Counted from the stretch's first letter, positions 15,422-24,547 are shown. The stretch is 64,000 bases of DNA from Candidatus Omnitrophota bacterium (GCA_003598175.1 QZKN01000180.1:1-64000), one strand, 5' to 3'. Notes: generated from the sequence alone by a model not told the origin. Numbers and translations are program-made.

Positions 15422-16001
15422 TGTCGATATTTCCAAATTTCATAAGTATAACCTTACTGATACATGTGTGATCTGGAATTTGCTATCGTCACAAAGGCTT
15501 TATGGCTGCGCTATAGAATCAGGCGTTACATTTTACTGTTCTTTTTATGTCATTTACGAAAGTATTCACAAACCTCGCAAAACATGGAGCAAAGCAGAAA
15601 AGGAATTGCTTGAACGGTTAATCGCAAATAGAAGAAAAAATCAATTTCAGGCATATTCATTAGATTTAGAAGACTTGCAGGATTTAGAAGTTCTTGAAAA
15701 ACGAAAAAATCTGGGGAAAGGAGAACTATCGTCAATTGTATTAGCCAAGAAATACAAACAGGCTTTTATGACAGATGATAAAAAAGCGAGAAAATTGGCG
15801 GAAACCATACTTCCAAAAGAACGTGTACAGACAACACCACATCTATTGGGTTGGTTGTTTTATGAGGGCTACCTTAATGATTCTGATCATCAAATAATCG
15901 TGGATGAGCACATAAAGATGGAAAGGTTATTGTCAGAACATTTTACAAATATATATAGGCACACAATGCAACTTCGCTTAATGCAATATCACAAAGGGTA
16001 A
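15411..16001 (+). CDS. PIN-like nuclease domain protein, partner of the XRE-ImmA/IrrE gene
   Basis: The 196-residue protein has PIN-like acidic residues in order: LTDTCVIWNLL (Asp), FYVIYESIHK (Glu), LGKGELSSIVLAKKY (Glu) and AFMTDDKKARKLAE (Asp pair). The fold predicts a metal-dependent RNase. Its start ATGAGCATTAG lies within the end of the ImmA/IrrE gene, so the two are coupled. XRE-ImmA/IrrE plus PIN-like gene pairs look like toxin-antitoxin or phage-defence modules. Because the upstream gene carries a nonsense codon, this toxin-like gene may be expressed without its full regulator or may itself be inactive. The function is inferred. Confidence 0.7.
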   Translation: MSISVDISKFHKYNLTDTCVIWNLLSSQRLYGCAIESGVTFYCSFYVIYESIHKPRKTWSKAEKELLERLIANRRKNQFQAYSLDLEDLQDLEVLEKRKNLGKGELSSIVLAKKYKQAFMTDDKKARKLAETILPKERVQTTPHLLGWLFYEGYLNDSDHQIIVDEHIKMERLLSEHFTNIYRHTMQLRLMQYHKG

Positions 16002-16289
16002 TCGGTGTAAAAAAATCAGGGGCTATTTATATAAAATCTTTTAACCACTTCCTTGGGCATAACTTCGTTATAGAATAATAAAATCCGAGTAACGAAGTCA
16101 AGCCTGGTGAATAATTTTGCAAAACAAGAGAATCAAGAATCCTGCGCACAGAATGGTCTCAAACCGCGTTTTTCGCTTTTGAGCCCATCTTGATCTGGAA
16201 CGGATGGTTAAAAGAGGTGAGTGACTCTTCGCATGGAGGACACCCTTTGTAGCGAATCGTGAAGGGGAGGTATTCCCATCGAATAACAA
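16002..16289. other. Intergenic stretch with no recognised feature
   Basis: The 288 bases between the convergent PIN-like gene and the VapC-like gene hold no family I recognise on either strand. A 63-codon frame on the minus strand (16098-16289) ends just before VapC and has no homology I can see. Confidence 0.4.
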
Positions 16290-16742
16290 TCATGGCATCG
16301 GCGGCTCTTCCATCCAATAGATCAACCGAGCGTATGCGCTTTTTTTCACATGTTTATAGAAATCATGATCCGCGGTGATGAGCGGTATATTGTAATGTTC
16401 GGAACAAGCAAGATAAAGGCAATCATAGGGAGAATGATTGATTTCATTTGAGAGTCGGATTGCCCGCACAATAAGATGATTATCCGGATAAAAACAATCG
16501 ATATATTCCAAAAGAATACGATTCGTTTCATCCGAAATTGATTGGGATATTTCTTCTTTGCGTCGCTTTCTCAACAGAAAATTGGAAAACTCCAACAGAA
16601 AAAAATAGGGAACACCAATCATGAAGCAGTTCTGTAAAAGCGAATACGCTTTTTCGTTATAATCCTCGGCAAAGAACCATTTAATGGCAACGCATGCATC
16701 AACGATGATCGGTATATTTATATATTCCGCTTCATTCTCCAT
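16290..16742 (-). CDS. VapC-type PIN domain ribonuclease toxin
   Basis: The 150-residue protein has the PIN quartet: IIVDACVAIKWFF (Asp), FFLLEFSNFLLR (Glu), NHSPYDCLYLACSEHY (Asp) and PLITADHDFYKHV (Asp). PIN toxins are Mg-dependent RNases that cut tRNA or rRNA. Its start overlaps the antitoxin stop by 11 bases, the usual antitoxin-first coupled arrangement. Confidence 0.88.
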   Translation of the reverse strand: MENEAEYINIPIIVDACVAIKWFFAEDYNEKAYSLLQNCFMIGVPYFFLLEFSNFLLRKRRKEEISQSISDETNRILLEYIDCFYPDNHLIVRAIRLSNEINHSPYDCLYLACSEHYNIPLITADHDFYKHVKKSAYARLIYWMEEPPMP

Positions 16743-16968
16743 ATATTTCTCGCTTTAATTGCATTCCACTTGTATGTTGATGGTTGGCGGTTTTTTTCAG
16801 AATCTCCCGCCCTCGTTCCAAAGGCTTTTGTTTGGGAAGGAACTGGGGCAGATTCGCCTCCAAGATGCTCTTCGCCTCTGCTTCCGGCGTCACCTTTTTC
16901 AAGGCAGCGCTTTTTTTTAACCGTAATTCCAACTCTTCATCCCAGTCGGTAATGACAAATTCACTCAT
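16732..16968 (-). CDS. VapB/FitA-like antitoxin
   Basis: The 78-residue protein starts MSEFVITDWDEELELRLKK and then AEAKSILEANL, which resembles FitA-type ribbon-helix-helix antitoxins with a short beta strand and helix followed by a disordered toxin-binding tail (KPLERGREILKKTANHQHT). The start at 16968 has GAGGGA 7 bases upstream; an adjacent ATG at 16971 is possible. It should neutralise the overlapping PIN toxin and repress the operon. Confidence 0.75.
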   Translation of the reverse strand: MSEFVITDWDEELELRLKKSAALKKVTPEAEAKSILEANLPQFLPKQKPLERGREILKKTANHQHTSGMQLKREIYGE

Positions 16969-17074
16969 CATCGAATCCCTCACTTTCCATTGAGTTAACT
17001 CTATCATAAAAATATTAGACGAACAAGAAAGAAAACGATCATGCCATAGGGAACAGTCAGGGAACATGTGCAAA

Positions 17075-17857
17075 TCAATCTCCCCTTATTCCCGCAGGCT
17101 CCGATCGGCATCGTTCCTTTCCGTTTTTCTTTTCCCGCCGAAACCGTTCTTTCCCTTCTTTTGTCATCTTCTCCGTCGCATATTGAAAAATGAGGCGCGG
17201 CGCGGCATCTTTCCATTTTAGTAAAAACGCCTCCACGACCTGCGGCTGCTTCTTCCACGTTTCCCGCAAAAACCATCCCAATCCTTTCTGCACCATTTCT
17301 TCGTCATCCATCATCAGCGGATCGAGGAAGTCCAGCAGCGGCTGATACTCTTTCGTGAGTTTAAGGATGTCGATCATGGCAACCGGAACCGCCCGCCGTT
17401 TCCATTTTGTTTTCGATTCCCGCCATGACGCCATTTCCTCGAAACCAGCGATGTTGTTCTTGAAAAACTCTGCTGCCACCAAACTACATAATATGTCCGT
17501 GTGCGCCCAGTTACGGATGCCTTTTTCCAGCCATTTCCCCATATGTTGAAACGTTTCTTTCGTAAACGAGTCCTTAAACGCCAGTGCGAAATAGATGGCG
17601 AACGAGGCTTCTTCATATTTTCCGCTTTCCAAGAGCACATCCCCTAATTTCAAAGCATCCTTCAAGTTGAGTTTCTCACGATTCGCATCGACAAATTTCT
17701 CTTTTCCCGCCTCCCACTTTTCCTTGCCCAATCCATACGCGTCGTATCCTTCTTTAAAATACTTCGCATATTTTGCTCGCATCTTTTCATCCGCATTCGC
17801 CACGCAATATGCGCGAATGTCTGCCAGGATTGTTTCCAATTGCTTTTTACTCGCCAT
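17075..17857 (-). CDS. DNA alkylation repair protein, AlkD family
   Basis: A 260-residue all-helical protein with HEAT-like repeats, matching AlkD-type DNA glycosylases. Conserved blocks are RAKYAKYFKEGYDAYGLGKE, then WLEKGIRNWAHTDILCSLVAAEF and KWKRRAVPVAMIDILK, and MVQKGLGWFLRETWKK. AlkD removes N3- and N7-alkylated bases without flipping them. ATG 17857 has AGGGG 8 bases upstream. The C-terminal end (EKMTKEGKERFRREKKNG) is an Arg/Lys-rich extension. The gene stands alone. Confidence 0.85.
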   Translation of the reverse strand: MASKKQLETILADIRAYCVANADEKMRAKYAKYFKEGYDAYGLGKEKWEAGKEKFVDANREKLNLKDALKLGDVLLESGKYEEASFAIYFALAFKDSFTKETFQHMGKWLEKGIRNWAHTDILCSLVAAEFFKNNIAGFEEMASWRESKTKWKRRAVPVAMIDILKLTKEYQPLLDFLDPLMMDDEEMVQKGLGWFLRETWKKQPQVVEAFLLKWKDAAPRLIFQYATEKMTKEGKERFRREKKNGKERCRSEPAGIRGD

Positions 17858-17880
17858 ACCATTCACCCCTTGCATATAAT

Positions 17881-17937
17881 GTAACGCCGCCGTTCCGGCG
17901 GCATCTCCGGTTAAGCCGGCAGGATGCCGGCGTTACG
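17881..17937. repeat. Multi-hairpin intergenic repeat beginning GTAACGCC
   Basis: GTAACGCC (17881-17888) and GGCGTTAC (17929-17936) form terminal inverted repeats. Inside are GCCGCC/GGCGGC and GCCGGC/GCCGGC stems. A diverged copy lies at 59207-59263. It sits between AlkD and the GT-C gene. Confidence 0.7.
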
Positions 17938-17940
17938 AAA

Positions 17941-17966
17941 TGCGGACGGGACGTCCGCGCTCCTTT
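17941..17966. repeat. Inverted copy of the GCGGACGTCC palindromic repeat
   Basis: GCGGAC (17942-17947) pairs with GTCCGC (17953-17958). The reverse complement reads AAGGAGCGCGGACGTCCCGT, almost identical to 11204-11223. It lies directly before the stop-codon side of the GT-C/NPCBM gene. Confidence 0.7.
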
Positions 17967-17969
17967 GCC

Positions 17970-19829
17970 TCAAAACGTCTCGATTACTCGCGCCAACGCC
18001 CAATTTGCATGATCGCCGTTGCGAAAACCGGCGTCTTTGACCACCAATTTCAACCGCGTGGTTGTCTCGGTTTTCGGCAACGGCAGCGTCAATTTACGTG
18101 GAGGCGTCGTCGGAATCGTCAGCGGGCTTTGATATCGTTTCACGTCGTTGACGTAGATTTCAAACAGAACCGTCGCCAATCCCGGATATTGCTCGAATAG
18201 CGGCATGGTTTCGTGATCCACTCCTAAAAAACACTCAAGCAGATTGTATTTTCCCGGAATTTCATATTCGATCGTCGAGTTCGCATGAGCGCCCAGCCCA
18301 TAACGATAATAGGTATTTCCGATTCGCAATTCTCTCTTCTCGACGGACAGATCGTGGCCGATTACTTTCTTCGCGTCCGTCCCGTCATTCTCCGGCCAAT
18401 CCTGTTGAAACGAAACGGGCGTCAATGCGCTCAAATGAATGACGTGCGGATCGGCTTGCCGTTCGTTTTGGCGTAGCCATAAGACAAAATATAAACTCAC
18501 GATCATCACAAGAAACACTTTTCCTAAAATAAAAACGCTGCGTTCCGGCCGTTGCGGCGCAATATATTCATAAGCGACAAACAGCACATAAAACAAAACG
18601 GCGCAGGCGGCAACCATCACCCCCATCGACGAATCGATCGCTTCGACCGGTCTTGGATTTCCTAAAAATGGGCAGATCGCCATAAGATTAAACAGATAAC
18701 ACAAGCTGAAAACCGTAAATACAATCATCCGAAACGGGTTAGTCGCCGCAAAGAACGCATAAAACAGGAAAAAGGGAAATAGGTAGCGTTCGTGAACTTT
18801 CGTCGGGAGCATAAAAAACGCAAGCGAAACGTGGGCTGCCGCGAGCAGCATTCCATCCATACTCCGCCGTTTCCAAAATCCAACCAATGTCACAACAAAC
18901 GCCGCGCCGAATAAGGCGACTCCCAGATTTTTATAGGTGAGCCATTGCACGAAGAAATTGGCGTGCAGCATCCCGTCGCGCCCAAACAGCCATCCCCACA
19001 TGCGGTAATCCAATGTGATCGGATCCGCGTGCAGGTACCACATGTTAAATGCGCCGACGGTCACATATTTTCCCCATTCCAAACTTCCCTTCACACTGTT
19101 TTCATACACGAGTCCCAATCGTCCGCTGAATAGGTAAGGGGATAAAATAAACAGCGCCGCGAGTAAAAATCCAGCGGCAAGCGGAAGGAGTTTTCGCGGC
19201 GTTCGTTTTGCAATAGGAATGAATAGCAAAAATGGAATAAATGGAATCGATTGAATTTTCGTCAACAAGGCGCAAGCGGCAAAACAGCCCGCCCATAAAT
19301 GAGAATCTTTCATCATTAAATAAAATGAAATCAGCAGGAAAGCGCTGAAAACCGCGTCTACCTGGCCATAATACACGCTGACATAAAACACGGCGGGATT
19401 GCAATAAAACAGAGCCAGCGCCATGATCCCCGTCTTTTCATCCTTCAACAATTCTCCAATGCGGTATAGGATCAGTGCAATCAAAATTTCGAAACCAACG
19501 GTCGCCAGCTTGATCAGAATGAGAAACAACCGAGTTTCCAATGCGCCGCCGATCAACCATCGATACATCCGCGCCAAAAAGGCCAGCACATAGAGATACA
19601 AAGGCGGATAATTGACAAATCCAAATTGAAGTTGAGAGGGGTCATCATAAATACGAATCACGCCGTGATCGGCGAGGTAGCTGGCCCATGACGTGAAAAA
19701 AAGAAAATCCTGCTCGAACCCAATAAGAGGAATAAACGGCAGGCGAATCAGAAAACCGGCCAGAATCAAGGACGGGACGATTCGGGGAAACCGGATGAAC
19801 GAACGATTCCAACCAAACATCTTTCGCAT
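17970..19829 (-). CDS. GT-C glycosyltransferase (GT87-like) fused to an NPCBM carbohydrate-binding domain
   Basis: The 619-residue protein has about ten membrane segments in the first 470 residues, with the luminal acidic motif GFEQDFLFFTSWA near residue 28 and YYGQVDAVFSAFLL, typical of polyprenyl-phosphate-sugar mannosyltransferases of the GT-C class. Residues about 480-619 form an NPCBM-like domain (VIGHDLSVEKRELRIGNTYY, YGLGAHANSTIEYEIPG, LLECFLGVDHETM, LKLVVKDAGFRNGDHANWA). NPCBM domains bind carbohydrates outside the cell. The fusion suggests a transferase that holds its glycan acceptor at the periplasmic face. The start is ATG 19829 with AAGGAT 8 bases upstream; it overlaps the divergent thioesterase start by 35 bases. 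Confidence 0.8.
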   Translation of the reverse strand: MRKMFGWNRSFIRFPRIVPSLILAGFLIRLPFIPLIGFEQDFLFFTSWASYLADHGVIRIYDDPSQLQFGFVNYPPLYLYVLAFLARMYRWLIGGALETRLFLILIKLATVGFEILIALILYRIGELLKDEKTGIMALALFYCNPAVFYVSVYYGQVDAVFSAFLLISFYLMMKDSHLWAGCFAACALLTKIQSIPFIPFLLFIPIAKRTPRKLLPLAAGFLLAALFILSPYLFSGRLGLVYENSVKGSLEWGKYVTVGAFNMWYLHADPITLDYRMWGWLFGRDGMLHANFFVQWLTYKNLGVALFGAAFVVTLVGFWKRRSMDGMLLAAAHVSLAFFMLPTKVHERYLFPFFLFYAFFAATNPFRMIVFTVFSLCYLFNLMAICPFLGNPRPVEAIDSSMGVMVAACAVLFYVLFVAYEYIAPQRPERSVFILGKVFLVMIVSLYFVLWLRQNERQADPHVIHLSALTPVSFQQDWPENDGTDAKKVIGHDLSVEKRELRIGNTYYRYGLGAHANSTIEYEIPGKYNLLECFLGVDHETMPLFEQYPGLATVLFEIYVNDVKRYQSPLTIPTTPPRKLTLPLPKTETTTRLKLVVKDAGFRNGDHANWALARVIETF

Positions 19830-20301
19830 TCACTCGTATCCTTACCGCGTGTTTTATGCCGACACGGACGCGGGCGGCGTTGTCTATTATGCACAATATT
19901 TGCGGATGTTTGAACAGGTTCGTGCATTATACGTCGAAGAATATGGCATTTCCCTCACCGCCATGGTGGAACAGGACTGCCAATTTGTCTGTCGCCGCGC
20001 CGAAATCGATTACCATTCCCCCGCGCTTCTCGACGACCGGCTGGATATTGACATCTGGATTTGCGATCAGGGACGCTCCTATCTGACGTTCGCGTATGAA
20101 ATTTTCCGTCTCCATCATAAAAACGGACACGGCGGATATCCGCGCCTGGTCACCGCAACGACCCAAATGGTTTGCTGCCGCAAAAAGAACGATCGCGTCG
20201 CGCCTCGTAGAATCCCGAATTGGATCATGAAAAATCTTGAAAAGGAACCGATTTCCCGAAATGAAACAAATTTCCTGACCAGAACCCCTGACAGCGATTG
20301 A
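19795..20301 (+). CDS. Acyl-CoA thioesterase, YbgC/4HBT hot-dog family
   Basis: Residues 16-150 show the 4-hydroxybenzoyl-CoA thioesterase family pattern: YRVFYADTDAGGVVYYAQYLRMFEQVR with the catalytic Asp, then AEIDYHSPALLDDRLDIDIWI and SYLTFAYEIFR. These enzymes hydrolyse short-chain acyl-CoA in the cytoplasm. The only in-frame ATG near the domain is 19795, giving 168 residues and a 35-base overlap with the divergent GT-C gene; a non-ATG start closer to the domain is possible. The basic C-terminal tail after residue 125 is not part of the core domain. Confidence 0.8.
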   Translation: MNERFQPNIFRIHSYPYRVFYADTDAGGVVYYAQYLRMFEQVRALYVEEYGISLTAMVEQDCQFVCRRAEIDYHSPALLDDRLDIDIWICDQGRSYLTFAYEIFRLHHKNGHGGYPRLVTATTQMVCCRKKNDRVAPRRIPNWIMKNLEKEPISRNETNFLTRTPDSD

Positions 20302-20400
20302 CCTTGAAGGGTTGTCTATGGTACAAACCTGCAATAACGTATCTCATATTTTATTGAATGCCAATACGGTAATCCAACATGCTGGAATAGATCGGAACCG

Positions 20401-22746
20401 ATGAATCGACAGATATTACTACTCATTGCCTTGGCGGCGGCCTTCCCCGCCGCTCTTTTCGCGCAATCCACCGCCGAATCGGCGAACGAACCGGGCGCCG
20501 GCGCTCCTATAGAGATTCTGAAAGGAGAGTACACGTATGATTTTGCCGGCGAAATTCTGGAAATCCATGCGGACGAGAAAATGCGTCCGACCGTGATGAT
20601 CGGCGAATTCTCCATTACCGCGGATGAAATCAAATATGAACAGAAACCGCAAATCCTGAACGCGACAGGAAACGTTCATCTATGGGATCGCGGATTGATT
20701 TTGCGCGGCGAGCAGTTGCTGTTTTTCGTGGAACAGGAAGAGGGGACGTTAACGGACGTCAAACCGTCGGAACTCTCCGCGGGCGTCTATTTTCACGGGA
20801 AAACGCTCAAATTTCGCCAACGTCCCGCCAAAGCGCCGAAAGATGCGACCGAAGCGATAACCGTCCCCGAATACACCTTGCTTCAAGGCGCGGTTACGGG
20901 CAACGATATGCCTGTTCCCTATTATGAAATTCAGCCCAGCCGCACCGTCATTGTTCCGGATGACCGTTATTGGGCGTTCAATCTTTTATTTGAAGCGCAA
21001 AGCTGGCCGTTATTTTATCTTCCCGTTTTTACCGGCTCTCTCAAAGAACACCGCATCGTTCACATATTCAATGCAAGCTACAATTCGGAGTTGGGATTGG
21101 GCATCTATAACCAACTCCACATTCGCGCCACCGACGAGGTGACCATCGATTTGTATGGCGATTATTTTACGGATGCCGGCATCGGCAAGGGAACGAAAGT
21201 CACGTTCGACGCGCCGGGTGAATATGGACCGAAAGGCTATGTGTACGGTTACCATATCGACCAGGAAGCGCCGGACAACGATTACGTTCATGACGGAGAC
21301 GACCGCTATCTCCTTGCGGGAGAATACGCGCAGGATCTGCCCTACGACATGCGCATTTCCGCGCGCGGGCACCGTTTTTCCGATTCCGAATATCGATGGG
21401 ATTACCGCAGTCCGGAGAGAATACGCGAGATGGACGTGCGCGATTTGGAAAACGATGTCGTCTCTCACGTCACGTTATCCAAATGGTGGGACGATCAAAG
21501 CCTGCGGATTACGGCAGCCTCCAGCCTCGATCCGTTTTATTACAGCGGCCTGCCGTACGTGGAACGCACTCCGCAAATTCACTTCGAACAATACCCCATG
21601 CGTCTTTTCGACACGAATCTCTTTGCGGATCTTCACTTGGATTATGGCCGGTATCGGCGTGAAAAAGGTTATACATGGCCGATCGACAAATACACCATTA
21701 CCGATATCGCCGAAGCGATCGACGAGGTGGAGCGATTCGACGGAGAGTTGCAGTTATCCTATCCCTTTTATCTTCCCGGACGCGTTACCATGACGCCGTG
21801 GATCGGTTTTCGCGGAACTCATTACGCCGATCCGACGCGAAGCGTCCGAACCCCCATTCAAACGTTCGAATTCGATTCCGCCACCCGCGCGATGCTGGAA
21901 GGCGGAACCGAACTGTCCACGCGTTTCACCAACGAATTCGATCCGTTCCTCGACCGTTACGAAAAAATGCGCCTTGTCGTCGAACCGATCATCAATTACG
22001 GGTACTACAAACCGGATATCGATCTGGAGGAACGCTTTCTCGATGGAGGAAACGTGCGTTTCCCCTACATCGATCCGACGGATGCGATTCGATATGAAAT
22101 GCACAACATTTCCGCGATCCTCCGCACGAAAATTCAAGGACAAACCGGCGCCGGGACCACGTCGGATTTCATGCAGTTCGGCATCGGCGCGGCCTATGAT
22201 CAATTTCCCAACGACAACCTGCGTTTCACCAGTTTCGAGTTGTTCGACGATCCGGCGCTTCACAGCGGCGAACGGTACGCCGATTTGTTGCAGGATTTCG
22301 CTATTTATCCCTATTCCTGGTTGTCGCTGGGCGATACGCTGCGTTACGACGTCGAAGACGGCCGCATCCGTTCCGCCTACTATTACGCCAATCTTTCCCC
22401 GATTCAGCGCCTGCGATTGGTTTTGGGATACTACACGTTTCTCTATCCCAATCTGAATCGCGTGATCGACAACGACGAGCAGCAGGATGCGGTTCTTCAA
22501 ATTTTATTCGATGTTTCAAAAAAATGGCAACTTTTTTATTCCGGCTATTACGACGTCGACGAGGGGCTTTCCCGCTCCAACAATATCGGCATCATGCGGG
22601 ACATGTACGATTTCTTCACCGTTTTTCAAATCGAACATCGCGCTCACCCCGTTTTCGGCGACGACTACTCCTTCAATTTTCGCATCGGCTTTTGGGGCAT
22701 CGGCGGCCGCCAGGGGCAGGATCAGAAGACCTGGCGTTGGCGGTAA
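20401..22746 (+). CDS. lptD: LptD/OstA-like LPS-assembly outer-membrane protein
   Basis: A 781-residue protein with a signal peptide (MNRQILLLIALAAAFPAALFAQ). An N-terminal OstA-like jelly-roll (IEILKGEYTYDFAGEILEI, ADEIKYEQKPQILNATGNVHL, LRGEQLLFFVEQEEGTLTDV) precedes a C-terminal domain rich in alternating aromatic residues, ending as a beta barrel near FNFRIGFWGIGG. This is the architecture of LptD, which inserts LPS into the outer leaflet. It shows the organism has an LPS-type outer membrane. Sequence is diverged from proteobacterial LptD. The Shine-Dalgarno site is weak. LptE was not seen nearby. Confidence 0.8.
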   Translation: MNRQILLLIALAAAFPAALFAQSTAESANEPGAGAPIEILKGEYTYDFAGEILEIHADEKMRPTVMIGEFSITADEIKYEQKPQILNATGNVHLWDRGLILRGEQLLFFVEQEEGTLTDVKPSELSAGVYFHGKTLKFRQRPAKAPKDATEAITVPEYTLLQGAVTGNDMPVPYYEIQPSRTVIVPDDRYWAFNLLFEAQSWPLFYLPVFTGSLKEHRIVHIFNASYNSELGLGIYNQLHIRATDEVTIDLYGDYFTDAGIGKGTKVTFDAPGEYGPKGYVYGYHIDQEAPDNDYVHDGDDRYLLAGEYAQDLPYDMRISARGHRFSDSEYRWDYRSPERIREMDVRDLENDVVSHVTLSKWWDDQSLRITAASSLDPFYYSGLPYVERTPQIHFEQYPMRLFDTNLFADLHLDYGRYRREKGYTWPIDKYTITDIAEAIDEVERFDGELQLSYPFYLPGRVTMTPWIGFRGTHYADPTRSVRTPIQTFEFDSATRAMLEGGTELSTRFTNEFDPFLDRYEKMRLVVEPIINYGYYKPDIDLEERFLDGGNVRFPYIDPTDAIRYEMHNISAILRTKIQGQTGAGTTSDFMQFGIGAAYDQFPNDNLRFTSFELFDDPALHSGERYADLLQDFAIYPYSWLSLGDTLRYDVEDGRIRSAYYYANLSPIQRLRLVLGYYTFLYPNLNRVIDNDEQQDAVLQILFDVSKKWQLFYSGYYDVDEGLSRSNNIGIMRDMYDFFTVFQIEHRAHPVFGDDYSFNFRIGFWGIGGRQGQDQKTWRWR

Positions 22747-22838
22747 GGCTTATGATTTTGTTTAGAAATTCTCTCTTGACAGAAACCCTGAACGCATTGA
22801 AGATGAAAATGTAAATCCAATGCTTTTGCAGGTGAACT

Positions 22839-23471
22839 ATGCCTAAAAACCAGCGGCGCGCATTTACCCTGATCGAATTGCTCATTGTGGTCGCCATTAT
22901 CGGCATCCTCGCGGCGATTGCGGTCCCGAATTTCATGAATGCGCAGACGCGCGCGAAAGTGGCGCGTGTGGCGGCGGATATGCGGAACATCGGGGTGGCG
23001 TTCGGCGCGTATGCCGCCGATCACAATGATTTTCCCCTCGGGATTGTCACTTTTCTCTCCCCTCGGGAAGCGCATAGTTGGGGATTTTTGCCGGAACGCC
23101 TCACCACGCCGATCGCGTATATGTCATTTCTTCCAATCGATGAATTCAACCTTGGCTATCGGATTTACGGGCAGCAGGACGCCACCGGTTCGACCAAAGC
23201 CGGCGATGCGCATACGCGCTACCGCACCGCGCGCCGCAAGCCCTACACCGGCCCCAACGCCGGCTCAACGCCGGAACAGTGGCTCGCGGGATGGAAAAGC
23301 ATGCTGGCGCGAACCGGCATTGATGGCAATTTCATTATCACCAGTCCCGGACCGGACAAAGTGGAAGACATCCTGCCTGCGTACAATCCGCATCCGTACG
23401 ACATGAGCAACGGTCTGCTCAGCTCCGGCGATATTGTGTATTCCGACGGAGGCCTGTCAGGCGTCCGATAA
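22839..23471 (+). CDS. Type IV pseudopilin-like protein, copy 2
   Basis: The 210-residue product has the prepilin signal MPKNQRRA/FTLIELLIVVAIIGIL, cut between A and F (alanine instead of glycine at -1), then NFMNAQTRAKVARVAADMRN. The C-terminal domain has LTTPIAYMSFLPIDEF and FIITSPGPDKVEDI, matching the TTP...P.DPF and SPGPD motifs of the first copy. It would be a minor pseudopilin or pilin. It follows LptD by 92 bases and precedes another secreted two-repeat protein, as copy 1 does. Confidence 0.9.
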   Translation: MPKNQRRAFTLIELLIVVAIIGILAAIAVPNFMNAQTRAKVARVAADMRNIGVAFGAYAADHNDFPLGIVTFLSPREAHSWGFLPERLTTPIAYMSFLPIDEFNLGYRIYGQQDATGSTKAGDAHTRYRTARRKPYTGPNAGSTPEQWLAGWKSMLARTGIDGNFIITSPGPDKVEDILPAYNPHPYDMSNGLLSSGDIVYSDGGLSGVR

Positions 23472-23500
23472 ATTATTCCATAAACATATGGGAGGAAAAA

Positions 23501-24547
23501 ATGATGAAACAAATTGGTCCGGTTTTATTGTGCTGTATATTCGCAGTCACGAGCGTCAATGGACAAACGATCGTCGAGGATTTTTTTACCGCGGAAGGCG
23601 GAAGCTCGCCGATCACGCTGAACGGCGGTCAAAAATGCGGCCAACGATTTGTCGCCACGCAACCGTTTGAGGGCATTCAGGTGAATGGTCCGACCTGGAG
23701 CGTCAGCGGAGAAAAAGGGATGACCATCCGCCTTTACGAATGGGTCGGAAACTACGCGGCCACCGTCGCGCAAGCCCCGATCGCGGTCAGCGTGTTGGAA
23801 AATCTGAACGACAACGATTGGTTTCTCTGCCCCGCCTCCCGCGAGCTGCCGCCGGGCGTCTATTTTTGGGAAGCGTCGGAGCCGACTAATTCCAATCCGA
23901 ATGCGGTCGATCCACATCAGATCGGGTGTTGGCTGTATAATGGCAGTCGCTATCAAGCCGGCGAAGCGTATTTTAACGGCGCGCCTTATGATGAAGTGTC
24001 CACCGAATGGTTCCGCTGGTACGGCGACGATCAAACCGGGACCTGGACGCCGTTTCCGTTCACTTTCGAACCCAATTGCAGCCTTTCCCAGCAATTCGAC
24101 GTGCCCTTTGAGTTCAACGCCGTCGGCATTGCCAGTCCGACGTGGAACGGATTCGGCGCGGCGTATCGCATGAGCCTGTTTCGCTGGAATCGAGATTATG
24201 ACACAACCGTCGCCCAGACTCCCATTGCCCGCAAAACTTTTACGAATCTCTCCGACAACGCCCGCAACGAGCTGGTATTGGATTCTCCCGCCCAACCCGG
24301 CGTCTACCTGCTGGTCACCGATGAACCCGTTCCCAGCAACACGGGTTTGGTCGGGCATTGGGGATGGGTCAACTCACCGTGGGCGGATAACATCAATGTG
24401 GCTTTCGTTGATGGAGTTCCCCGCAGCGACTTTGCCAGTTACGACATTTTTGTCGGCGGCCCGACGCAGGAAGTGGTGGGGAAAGATTTCGCCTCCCGCT
24501 CCGTCACCGGCGTCGCGGTGTCTGTGGATGGATGGGAAGTGTATTAA
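23501..24547 (+). CDS. Secreted protein with two tandem repeats of an unknown beta domain
   Basis: A signal peptide (ends TSVNGQ) precedes two homologous units, about residues 38-130 and 185-285. Each has a CGQRF/SQQF-like start, VNGPTW/IASPTW, and TVAQAPIA / TVAQTPIA, ending PPGVYFWEASEP / QPGVYLLVTDEP. The beta-rich pattern may be an extracellular binding module. The protein ends TGVAVSVDGWEVY, recalling the VVDVREWYLF tail of the protein at 7489. GGGAGG precedes ATG 23501/23504. The function is unknown. Confidence 0.65.
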   Translation: MMKQIGPVLLCCIFAVTSVNGQTIVEDFFTAEGGSSPITLNGGQKCGQRFVATQPFEGIQVNGPTWSVSGEKGMTIRLYEWVGNYAATVAQAPIAVSVLENLNDNDWFLCPASRELPPGVYFWEASEPTNSNPNAVDPHQIGCWLYNGSRYQAGEAYFNGAPYDEVSTEWFRWYGDDQTGTWTPFPFTFEPNCSLSQQFDVPFEFNAVGIASPTWNGFGAAYRMSLFRWNRDYDTTVAQTPIARKTFTNLSDNARNELVLDSPAQPGVYLLVTDEPVPSNTGLVGHWGWVNSPWADNINVAFVDGVPRSDFASYDIFVGGPTQEVVGKDFASRSVTGVAVSVDGWEVY

